A stretch of DNA of 11,742 nucleotides from Lachnospiraceae bacterium (GTDB lineage: Bacteria > Bacillota > Clostridia > Lachnospirales > Lachnospiraceae), in the NCBI GenBank assembly GCA_014804285.1, contig JAAVAA010000006.1, positions 20,838 through 32,579 of the forward strand, read 5' to 3'. Both the position numbers and the translations under genes were made by a program. This document shows positions 1 through 5,709 of the stretch, one piece after another. Positions within the stretch are counted from its first letter, which is position 1. Each line of letters starts with the position of its first letter. The notes under the pieces were generated by a model. It saw only the letters and a program-made list of their open reading frames with translations. It made no database searches and was not told the origin of the DNA.

Positions 1-252
1 GTAAGCTGTGTGATCGCAGAGACCTTTGCCAGGATCTTTTATCGGAATGCGATCAATATCGGGCTTCCGATAATCGAATGTCCGGAGGCTTCAAAGGGGA
101 TTGAAGCAGGAGATGAGGTAGAGGTTGACTTTGATTCCGGTATCATTAAGAATCTGACGAAGGGCACCCAATTTAAAGGTCAGGCTTTCCCGGAGTTTAT
201 GCAGAAGATCATAGCTGCTGAGGGGTTGGTAAACTACATTAATCAGAAATAA
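1..252 (+). CDS. leuD: 3-isopropylmalate dehydratase small subunit (3' part)
   Basis: This is the C-terminal half of LeuD, which with LeuC interconverts 2- and 3-isopropylmalate in leucine biosynthesis in the cytoplasm. The reading frame is open from base 1 (Val-Ser-Cys-Val-Ile-Ala-Glu-Thr) to a TAA at 250-252, giving 83 codons; family members are usually about 160 residues, so roughly half is missing off the left edge. The recognisable part is the conserved stretch SFARIFYRNAINIGLP-like (here ETFARIFYRNAINIGLPIIE), a hallmark of the aconitase swivel domain of small-subunit isopropylmalate dehydratases. The tail ends in a loosely conserved GLVNYINQK. A strong terminator follows immediately, so leuD is the last gene of its operon; leuC is expected just upstream. 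A homoaconitase small subunit is a less likely alternative. Confidence 0.93.
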   Translation, partial: VSCVIAETFARIFYRNAINIGLPIIECPEASKGIEAGDEVEVDFDSGIIKNLTKGTQFKGQAFPEFMQKIIAAEGLVNYINQK

Positions 253-264
253 TATGCAGACAAA

Positions 265-304
265 AACAACTTCGTGAAGTTTATTCATGAAGTTGTTTCT
301 TTTA
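265..304 (+). terminator. Intrinsic terminator after leuD
   Basis: A 14-bp stem pairs 265-278 with 284-297 (one G.T pair), with a 5-base loop at 279-283. It is followed by the T-rich run 296-303. It lies 12 bases beyond the leuD stop codon and ends the leucine operon. Confidence 0.9.
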
Positions 305-315
305 TATGAAAAATG

Positions 316-324
316 TGATAAAAT
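316..324 (+). promoter_or_regulatory. Candidate extended -10 promoter for the SurA/PrsA-like gene
   Basis: TGA followed directly by TAAAAT (319-324) gives an extended -10 element (TGn plus a hexamer one base off TATAAT). No good -35 hexamer sits 16-18 bases upstream, where the sequence is the T-rich tail of the leuD terminator. The predicted transcript starts near 331 and has a leader of about 74 bases. Some promoter is needed here because the previous terminator is strong. Confidence 0.45.
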
Positions 325-404
325 AGGGAACGTAAGTCACAAAAAGAACACAAATGCATAGTAAACTTGCATAGTGATATCAGAAATGAGGAGGAAGTTT
401 TAAA

Positions 405-1649
405 ATGGCTAATAATACTGCACCGGAAGCAGGCAATGAGCAGAAGGTTATGACCAAATATGATCGCAAGATGGAAGAGCGTCGTATACAGAAGGAGAAG
501 GATAAGAAAGAGGAAAAACGGATAAAAATCATAGCATCTGTTGTCGGCATTGTTCTGATAGCAGCAATCGTAATTTCTGTGGTTCGTCCGATTGTTGTAA
601 AGCAGATGGCACTTAATGGAACTTATATTCAGATTGGCAGCTACAATATCAGTCAATTGGAATATGATTACTATTATTATACGGTATTGAATAACAATGC
701 AGACATGCTTTCTTATTACGGTCTGGATACAAGTGCAGATCTGTCCGCCTATATGATCTCGGAGGATATGAGTTTTAAAGATATGTATGACAATATGGCT
801 GTGGAACAAATTCAGCAGGTGAAAGCGGTAGCAGATGAAGCACGGAAGAATGGCTTTGTTTATGATGCTGAAACAGAATATAAAAGCTATATGGATAGTT
901 TGAATTCTTTCGTTGAGGCACAGGGATTCGACTTAAAGGAGTATTATAAGGAAACCTATGGACCTTATGCAACTGTTTCCAATATTGTACCTTTTGAAAA
1001 GGAAAGAATGCTTGTAAGTGCATATTCACAGGAATTGCTTGAGCAGAATAAGCCGGCCGACGAGGAAGTGAAAGCATATTATGAAGAGCACAAGACAGAT
1101 TATGATAAGGTAGATTATCGGAGTTATATTTTTACAGCCGATCTGGAAGCGGATGCTTCTGAGGAGGCGGTTGCCGAGGCAATGGAAAAGAGCAAGGCTG
1201 ATGCCGGGGAAATGGCAAAGAGCCGCAAGGAAGGAACTGATTTCAACGAGCTGTGCCTTTCTTATGCATCAGAAGAGTCTAAGGAAAATTATGAAGATCC
1301 TGAGAATGATTACAGCCTTGCAGAGGGAAGGTATCGTTCATCGATAACAACCGTAATGGCAGACTGGCTTTACGATGATGCCAGAACAGAGGGAGATATT
1401 GAAGTTCTGGAAGATGCAAACAGCAACCGGTATTATGTGGTTGAGTTTATAAAGAGATATTATGACGAAACAGACGATGAACGGATTTCCAATACGCTTT
1501 CAAATGATGCGGTGATCAATTACATTAATAGCCTGGAAGAAGAGGGCTATGAGGTGTCTGATCCTAAGGGAAATCTGAAATACTTGACGCTTGCATCAAG
1601 TGAGGATACGGACGAAGGGACAACTGATGAGTCACAGACGGAAGAATAA
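405..1649 (+). CDS. Membrane-anchored SurA/PrsA-like peptidyl-prolyl isomerase family protein
   Basis: Predicted extracytoplasmic foldase of 414 residues. Residues 1-40 are very charged and Lys/Glu-rich, which fits a cytoplasmic tail. Residues 41-66 form one hydrophobic membrane segment, and the rest is hydrophilic and acidic, so it should face outward. Residues 80-215 resemble the SurA N-terminal helical region, including a Tyr-rich run (YDYYYY, 87-92). Residues 218-352 have the layout of a parvulin (PPIC) domain: the PADEEVKAYYEEHK entry helix, KEGTDFNELCLSYASEES and a final YYVVEFIKRYY strand. The C-terminal 20 residues are Asp/Glu/Thr/Ser-rich and probably disordered. There is no lipobox, so unlike PrsA it seems anchored by an N-terminal helix. 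The start is supported by GAGGAGGA at 388-395, nine bases upstream. It is flanked by terminators and so probably monocistronic. The parvulin domain is divergent, and isomerase activity is inferred. Confidence 0.75.
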   Translation: MANNTAPEAGNEQKVMTKYDRKMEERRIQKEKDKKEEKRIKIIASVVGIVLIAAIVISVVRPIVVKQMALNGTYIQIGSYNISQLEYDYYYYTVLNNNADMLSYYGLDTSADLSAYMISEDMSFKDMYDNMAVEQIQQVKAVADEARKNGFVYDAETEYKSYMDSLNSFVEAQGFDLKEYYKETYGPYATVSNIVPFEKERMLVSAYSQELLEQNKPADEEVKAYYEEHKTDYDKVDYRSYIFTADLEADASEEAVAEAMEKSKADAGEMAKSRKEGTDFNELCLSYASEESKENYEDPENDYSLAEGRYRSSITTVMADWLYDDARTEGDIEVLEDANSNRYYVVEFIKRYYDETDDERISNTLSNDAVINYINSLEEEGYEVSDPKGNLKYLTLASSEDTDEGTTDESQTEE

Positions 1650-1677
1650 ACTGTAATTTTTAACAGATAAGTAACGG

Positions 1678-1704
1678 ACGCCCCGCTTTGCGGGGTGTTC
1701 TTAT
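1678..1704 (+). terminator. Intrinsic terminator after the SurA/PrsA-like gene
   Basis: GC-rich 9-bp stem (1678-1686 with 1690-1698, one G.T pair) around a TTT loop, followed by TTCTTAT. It lies 28 bases after the stop codon of the plus-strand gene. Confidence 0.85.
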
Positions 1705-1707
1705 GTT

Positions 1708-1747
1708 GATAAGAAAAACGGCGGTTCCCTAAAAGAATCGCCGTTTT
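1708..1747 (-). terminator. Intrinsic terminator of the minus-strand BMP/phosphoesterase/phosphatase operon
   Basis: A 13-bp stem pairs 1715-1727 with 1735-1747 (one G.T pair) around a 7-base loop. Read on the minus strand it ends in TTTTTCTTATC, a good U-tract, 28 bases after the histidine phosphatase stop. Read on the plus strand the stem also ends in TTTT, so it could act as a weaker backup for the converging gene. Confidence 0.85.
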
Positions 1748-1774
1748 GTCAGCTTGCGAAATAGTAACATATTG

Positions 1775-2560
1775 TCAGCCCTGAAAGGCTTTTGCAAAGG
1801 AGCCTGCCGAGGAGACCGGTTCGCCGCCGGATAATAGATGATGGACATCGCCCATGGTCTGTACCCGGAAATATGCTTCATTTCCCCAACGTTCCTCGCT
1901 GGTCAATACAGTCAAAGACGTAGTTGGGAGAAAGAAACCATGCACTAATACCGGAAAGGGGATGTGCAGAAGGTGGGAAAGTACAAGGCAGGTAACTCCC
2001 AAATGACAAAAAATTACGATAAGAGGCTCTGTACGTGCATCGCTTTCGGCATCTGCAACAGCGGAGCCGTTTGCGGATACGGTGCCGGTCAGAAAACGTT
2101 CTTCTTTGCCGGAAATACGATAAAAGTTTCCCTCCCGGATATAACCATAAGATAAGAGCAGGTTATCAAAATTGCTGCACACATCTTTATATGAAGAAGC
2201 AATATCTGAATTTTGATTCATAACATCTGTTTCTACCCATCGATCCATATCGTACATAAGGGACTGGGTAGTCCAAAAGGAAGGAACAAAATCCCAGGGT
2301 ACACCATGCCTGTTGGTTACAGGGTCATCGATAGGATAAGAGAATTCACGCATCCAGGGAAGAATAATGGCTTCCCTGTTCATTTTGCTTAAGGTACAGG
2401 AGGCTGTGTCTCTTGCCCTTCCCAAGGGAGAGCAGTAAAACTGATCTACCTTCCAATTCTTGATTCGTTCAGAGAGAAGTCTGGCTTCCTGCCAGCCTTT
2501 TTCCGTGAGAGTGTCATTTTGATAGTCAGGTTCGCCGTGGCGGACAAATACAATTCTCAT
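1775..2560 (-). CDS. Histidine phosphatase (phosphoglycerate mutase-like) family protein
   Basis: Member of the histidine phosphatase superfamily, cytoplasmic, 261 residues from the preferred start. The N-terminus MRIVFVRHGEPDY holds the RHG motif with the phospho-accepting His8; SPLGRARDTA (44-53) is the second signature with Arg48. E72 in REFSYP may be the general acid, and H186 in IFCHLGVT is the second catalytic His. Residues 145-178 are a poorly conserved-looking hydrophilic insertion. The substrate cannot be told from sequence: sugar phosphates, nucleotides and proteins are all substrates in this superfamily, and a glycolytic mutase role is unlikely. An in-frame ATG at 2569 exists, but the AGGA at 2571-2574 is one base from it and ten from the ATG at 2560. 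It is the last gene of a three-gene operon and sits 58 bases after the metallophosphoesterase. Confidence 0.85.
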   Translation of the reverse strand: MRIVFVRHGEPDYQNDTLTEKGWQEARLLSERIKNWKVDQFYCSPLGRARDTASCTLSKMNREAIILPWMREFSYPIDDPVTNRHGVPWDFVPSFWTTQSLMYDMDRWVETDVMNQNSDIASSYKDVCSNFDNLLLSYGYIREGNFYRISGKEERFLTGTVSANGSAVADAESDARTEPLIVIFCHLGVTCLVLSHLLHIPFPVLVHGFFLPTTSLTVLTSEERWGNEAYFRVQTMGDVHHLLSGGEPVSSAGSFAKAFQG

Positions 2561-2570
2561 TGATGCCATT

Positions 2571-2574
2571 TCCT
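2571..2574 (-). promoter_or_regulatory. Ribosome binding site deciding the histidine phosphatase start
   Basis: AGGA on the minus strand. It is only one base from the ATG at 2569 but ten bases from the ATG at 2560, so translation more likely begins at 2560 with MRIVFVRHGE, the usual family N-terminus. Confidence 0.55.
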
Positions 2575-2595
2575 TTCTTATTCTGTGTGAAGAGA

Positions 2596-2620
2596 AGCAG
2601 CTGCTTTATTAGCAGCTGCT
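2596..2620 (-). repeat. Paired palindrome between metallophosphoesterase and phosphatase genes
   Basis: The self-complementary decamer AGCAGCTGCT occurs twice, at 2596-2605 and 2611-2620, with five A/T bases between. The RNA can form a perfect 10-bp stem with a 5-base loop. It overlaps the metallophosphoesterase stop codon (2619-2621). The downstream minus-strand tail (TCTCTTCACAC) is only moderately U-rich, so it is at best a leaky terminator and may instead be an mRNA-processing or stability element. Confidence 0.6.
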
Positions 2621-3239
2621 AACGGAGATGCTCTCCGGGATTTGGATCTTCAAAATCAAATACACATCTTTCGTAGGTGTTGATCACATGTGTATCCATA
2701 TACTTATCATAACGCTTGTGCCTTCTTCCGTAGGACATGTGGACATGACCATGGAGAAAAAAGGTAGGTTTATATTTTTCAATCAAAGTCCGGAATACCT
2801 GAAAGCCCTGATGCGGAAGATCGCGTCCGTCGTTTAACTGATAAGCAGGTGAATGGGTTACCAAAATATCAAAACCGCGATGACGCAGCAGCTTGAACCA
2901 TAGCCTGGCAACCCGTCTTTTCATTTGTTGTTCCGTATACTGGTGCGGACCGGGGCGATAGCGCATGGAACCGCCGAGCCCCAGAATACGAATACCTTCA
3001 TGCACATAAATCTGATCTTCAATACAAATGCAGCCTTCCGGAGGAATTGTTTCATATTTCCCATCATGATTGCCATGTACATACAGAACCGGTACATTAG
3101 TCAGGGTGACAAGAAAAGAAAGATAGCGGGGATCCAGATCGCCGCAGGAAATGATAAGATCAATTCCTTCAACCTTGCTCTTTTCAAAAAAGTCCCAAAG
3201 GTATTTCGATTCTTCATCGGAAATCGCAAGTATCTTCAT
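2619..3239 (-). CDS. Calcineurin-like metallophosphoesterase
   Basis: Cytoplasmic metal-dependent phosphoesterase of 206 residues. The family motifs appear in order: D8 in AISDEES, D34 in ISCGDLD, N57-H58 in VHGNHDG, H129 in VTHSPAY and H163/H165 in LHGHVH. These would ligate a two-metal site. The first motif is normally D-x-H; here it is D8-E9-E10, so one usual metal ligand is Glu instead of His. The substrate is unknown; related small enzymes cleave phosphodiesters, cyclic nucleotides or dinucleotides. It starts only 7 bases after the BMP-like gene's stop, and its AAAGG ribosome binding site lies inside that gene's last codons, so the two are probably translationally coupled. The N-terminal MKILAISD agrees with the chosen start. 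Confidence 0.88.
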   Translation of the reverse strand: MKILAISDEESKYLWDFFEKSKVEGIDLIISCGDLDPRYLSFLVTLTNVPVLYVHGNHDGKYETIPPEGCICIEDQIYVHEGIRILGLGGSMRYRPGPHQYTEQQMKRRVARLWFKLLRHRGFDILVTHSPAYQLNDGRDLPHQGFQVFRTLIEKYKPTFFLHGHVHMSYGRRHKRYDKYMDTHVINTYERCVFDFEDPNPGEHLR

Positions 3240-3246
3240 ATGTAAG

Positions 3247-5157
3247 CTAACCTTTCTTTTTCAGTACGCCTTGCTGGTCAACGACAGGCGCAGCATGTTC
3301 CTTCATCTCTTCCTTCTTGGGGATAGAGCCGATCACGTTTTCAGCAAGCCAATCCATGGACATGATTTCTTCCGGTGACAGGCTTCTTTCCGGATCATCT
3401 ACAACGATGCCTGTCTGGGAATATAAGATGCCCGAAAACGGATTAAAGGATTCGGAACAGATGGCTGTTTTCAGTAATTCCACCAGACGTTTGGTTCCGA
3501 TTGGAAGGTGCTGGGAACAGACTACGTCAATTACACCGGCTGACATTCCCCACCAATAGTTGATTGCTTTGGTTGAAGTGTGAGCATCATCGTATTTCCA
3601 GGTCCCGTCCATTATTGTCCGGATCAATTGCGCATAAAACTTCCCCCAGTGATACAATGGCATGGCAAGACTTCTGGGATTGTCGCCATCTAAATGATAA
3701 ATACCGAAAAAGCGGGAGGCCTCCTCGGGAATTACCATATCGCGTCCTGAAATACAGGAGGATTTATTTTCTTTAATTTTTTCGTAAACATCAATGTCTT
3801 TCAGAGATGACCATTCCAGATATACCTTTACTCTGGGATTGATCATTTTTGCGCCAAGGGCAAATGCATTGATATTAGCGATTGAACCGTAGATCGGATA
3901 GTCTGCAATATAGGTGAGACGGTCATTGGTAGCCATGGCTCCGGCAATCGCACCCATCAAGAACTTTGCTTCATGCATTCTGGAATAATAGGTGCGGATA
4001 TATCTGTGAGCTGTATTCAGAGAACAGCTTAAAATACGGATTTCAGGGTTTGCAATGGCAGCTTTTACACTAGCCTGCACGAAAGCTGGCGTTGTGGTGA
4101 ATATTAAATTACAACCGTCAGCAATGGCAGCTTCGATCAGAGAATCCGCGTTTTCCCGTGTTCCGTTTTCATAGGCGATCGTAGTCAACTCATCCGGAAA
4201 AGTCTGTTCCAGATAAATTCGTCCCAATTCATGTGCATAAGTCCATGCTGAGGTGCCGGGTGTCTTTTCATAGATAAACGCGGCTTTCAACTTGGAAGCG
4301 CTCTTGGGAAGCAATTTGCTGAGCAAAGGTTTCTTTTCCTGCGTAGGACTCATTTTTAATTCAATATCCTGATCTTCCTGGAGAAGAGCAAATTCCTCCC
4401 AGCTTTTATTGATCAGCTTATTTAATTCGTTTGTCGTTTTGCTTTCTACAGTGCTGTAACCGTGCAGGGTAATAAAGGTAAGAAAAGCGTCTCCTGTTGT
4501 GATTCGAAGCTTGCTTCCGCCTTTGGCTTTATATTCGGCTGTGAACCGTGCATATAAGGAACTGAAAGTCAGCAATTCTTCCTCGGACCACTTTTCACCG
4601 GGCTCTTTTCCTACGGCTTTTTGAAGCTTGGCAAAATCTCCTTCATGTGAAAACCAAATGTAGTTAATGGGAGCAGATTGATAAAAATCCATAAATTCAT
4701 AGTATATTTTGTTTTCTTTATCATCTGTCCGTTTGGGAACAATGCGGATGACATCACCGGGAATGGAAACCGCCTTGTGATATTTCATGACGCTGACCCG
4801 CTTATTTCCCTCCAGTACATAAAACTTATTCATATACTCGTAAGCTTTGATCGGGTCGCGGATGCCTTCCTCTACGTGACTGGTGCTGAGAGTAGACCAT
4901 TTTTGGGCAAACTCAGAGTTTTCATGTAAGATCGGCATAAAATTCCCGGCAAAGGAATTGCTTCTTCCGATTGTTTTGGTTCCGACTATTTGTTCTGTGG
5001 GGATCTGTACAAGACCGATTGGCGCTTCAAAATAATTTCCCCGTTCAGGTAGAATGTCATCTAAAACCTGCAGGGTTGGTTTTTCACCTCGCAGCATTCG
5101 CGCCTGATAATCTTTTTTTCCTGATTTAAATGCTTTACTGTAATCTTCTTTGCTCAT
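3247..5157 (-). CDS. ParB-like / BMP (PnrA-like) solute-binding domain fusion, apparently cytoplasmic
   Basis: A 636-residue two-domain protein. Residues about 48-140 resemble the ParB/sulfiredoxin-like fold: an IPTEQIVGT entry strand, a long loop, then RDPIKAYEYMNKFYVLEGNKR (100-120), where EGNKR matches the family's G-x-x-R nucleotide/phosphate motif. Residues 140-285 are a helical, charged linker. Residues 288-590 match BMP/PnrA periplasmic-binding proteins, which in transporters bind purine nucleosides: KAAFIYEKTPGTSAWTYAHE, IFTTTPAF, FLMGAIAGAMA, and YWWGMSAGVIDV near the end. The N-terminus (MSKEDYSKAFKSGKKDY) has no signal peptide, lipobox or membrane helix, and no ABC permease or ATPase gene lies nearby, so a transport role is doubtful; intracellular sensing is inferred. 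It is the first gene of the operon. GAGGAA at 5170-5175 lies 12 bases from the ATG. Confidence 0.8.
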   Translation of the reverse strand: MSKEDYSKAFKSGKKDYQARMLRGEKPTLQVLDDILPERGNYFEAPIGLVQIPTEQIVGTKTIGRSNSFAGNFMPILHENSEFAQKWSTLSTSHVEEGIRDPIKAYEYMNKFYVLEGNKRVSVMKYHKAVSIPGDVIRIVPKRTDDKENKIYYEFMDFYQSAPINYIWFSHEGDFAKLQKAVGKEPGEKWSEEELLTFSSLYARFTAEYKAKGGSKLRITTGDAFLTFITLHGYSTVESKTTNELNKLINKSWEEFALLQEDQDIELKMSPTQEKKPLLSKLLPKSASKLKAAFIYEKTPGTSAWTYAHELGRIYLEQTFPDELTTIAYENGTRENADSLIEAAIADGCNLIFTTTPAFVQASVKAAIANPEIRILSCSLNTAHRYIRTYYSRMHEAKFLMGAIAGAMATNDRLTYIADYPIYGSIANINAFALGAKMINPRVKVYLEWSSLKDIDVYEKIKENKSSCISGRDMVIPEEASRFFGIYHLDGDNPRSLAMPLYHWGKFYAQLIRTIMDGTWKYDDAHTSTKAINYWWGMSAGVIDVVCSQHLPIGTKRLVELLKTAICSESFNPFSGILYSQTGIVVDDPERSLSPEEIMSMDWLAENVIGSIPKKEEMKEHAAPVVDQQGVLKKKG

Positions 5158-5169
5158 AATTTTTCATAA

Positions 5170-5175
5170 TTCCTC
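5170..5175 (-). promoter_or_regulatory. Ribosome binding site of the ParB-like/BMP-like gene
   Basis: GAGGAA on the minus strand, 12 bases from the ATG at 5157. This is a longer spacing than usual. Another ATG at 5165-5167 is out of frame and too close to the site. Confidence 0.6.
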
Positions 5176-5216
5176 TTTTTCTTTATGTTTATGCTTACAA
5201 TGGGTTGCATAATCTT

Positions 5217-5237
5217 GAAAAGATAACGGATCTTTTC
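5217..5237 (-). repeat. Inverted repeat at the predicted 5' end of the BMP-like operon transcript
   Basis: GAAAAGAT (5217-5224) and ATCTTTTC (5230-5237) form a perfect 8-bp inverted repeat with a 5-base centre. The predicted minus-strand transcription start (about 5238) is directly beside it. It would be a stem-loop at the extreme 5' end of the mRNA, or at DNA level an operator just downstream of the promoter. Confidence 0.55.
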
Positions 5238-5244
5238 TCCCCAT

Positions 5245-5273
5245 ATTATAAGAAAGAACCTTCGGAAATGCAA
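5245..5273 (-). promoter_or_regulatory. Sigma-A promoter of the BMP/phosphoesterase/phosphatase operon
   Basis: On the minus strand, TTGCAT (5268-5273), a 17-base spacer and a perfect TATAAT (5245-5250). The predicted start is near 5238, giving a leader of about 80 bases before the ATG at 5157. Confidence 0.8.
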
Positions 5274-5293
5274 GAAAAAGAGATATCAGATAC

Positions 5294-5322
5294 TTGAAAC
5301 ATATGTTCGCATATGGTAAAAT
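5294..5322 (+). promoter_or_regulatory. Sigma-A promoter of the NusG-II/Gx/ruvAB operon
   Basis: TTGAAA (5294-5299), 17-base spacer, TAAAAT (5317-5322) preceded by TGG, so it also has the extended -10 TG. The predicted start is near 5329, which coincides with the first possible ATG. It lies back to back with the minus-strand promoter, the two -35 elements being 20 bases apart. Confidence 0.8.
5296..5309 (+). promoter_or_regulatory. LexA-like operator (SOS box) over the -35 element
   Basis: The 14 bases GAAACATATGTTCG match the Gram-positive LexA (DinR) consensus CGAACATATGTTCG at 12 of 14 positions. The core AACATATGTT is a perfect palindrome; both mismatches are at the left end. It overlaps the -35 hexamer and spacer, where a repressor would block the polymerase, and the operon ends in ruvA and ruvB, classical SOS genes. 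This is inferred from the motif, position and gene content. Confidence 0.6.
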
Positions 5323-5328
5323 GACTGC

Positions 5329-5709
5329 ATGGAAAAGCAAAAGATGAAATGGGATATTTGCCTGTTGGCGGGAATGATTTTGTTGGCTCTTCTGATATGG
5401 GGAGGTTTTAATTTATTAAATAAGAAAGATGCGGATTTTGTACTTGTTCTTCAAGAGGGGGAAGTAGTTGCCCGGTATCCGCTTTCGGAGGATTGCGCGG
5501 TGACGATTTCTTCTGATGAGAGTGGATATAATCTGTTGATGATAAGCAACGGAATGGCATCTGTATCGGATGCGGATTGTCCGGACAGACTCTGTGTCAG
5601 ACAAAAAGCAATTTCACGAAAGGGCGAGAGTATCATATGTCTTCCGCATAAGCTTGTGGTATTGATTGAATCCATGGAAGAAGGTGACGTGGATGCTATT
5701 GTTAACTAA
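5329..5709 (+). CDS. NusG domain II-containing membrane-anchored protein
   Basis: Small protein of up to 126 residues. Residues 8-30 are one hydrophobic N-terminal segment, so the rest probably lies outside the membrane. Residues 36-115 match the NusG domain-II-like family found in Clostridia: YNLLMISNGMASVSDADCPD, then C84-PDRL-C89 and CLPHKLVVLIE with C104. The conserved cysteines suggest redox or cofactor chemistry, but the family's role is not established; it is not a transcription factor. The next gene is its usual partner, a Gx-family protein, and the pair often sits near RNF or flavin-transfer genes. The first ATG (5329) falls on the predicted transcription start, so this start would be leaderless; the in-frame ATG at 5344, with GGAAAAG upstream, is an alternative giving 121 residues. 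Confidence 0.85.
   Translation: MEKQKMKWDICLLAGMILLALLIWGGFNLLNKKDADFVLVLQEGEVVARYPLSEDCAVTISSDESGYNLLMISNGMASVSDADCPDRLCVRQKAISRKGESIICLPHKLVVLIESMEEGDVDAIVN
5681..5686 (+). promoter_or_regulatory. Ribosome binding site deciding the Gx-family start
   Basis: AAGGTG lies six bases from the ATG at 5693. The longer frame would begin with a TTG at 5666 that has no purine-rich site in front of it, so 5693 is preferred. Confidence 0.6.

Noticed and set aside
355..374. Two copies of TGCATAG, 13 bases apart, in the leader of the SurA/PrsA-like gene
   Set aside because: Too short and only two copies; no hairpin or known operator pattern is formed.
285..809. 174-residue open frame on the minus strand opposite the SurA/PrsA-like gene
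   Set aside because: Composition is rich in Ile, His and Cys with no recognisable motif, it has no ribosome binding site, and the plus-strand gene has a clear start, domains and terminator.
328..3240. Possible membrane transport operon around the BMP-like protein
   Set aside because: No ABC permease or ATPase gene is found in the window, and the BMP-like protein has no export signal, so an ABC transporter call is not supported.
2925..3245. 106-residue plus-strand open frame opposite the metallophosphoesterase
   Set aside because: The minus strand encodes all metallophosphoesterase motifs; this frame is a shadow without family resemblance.
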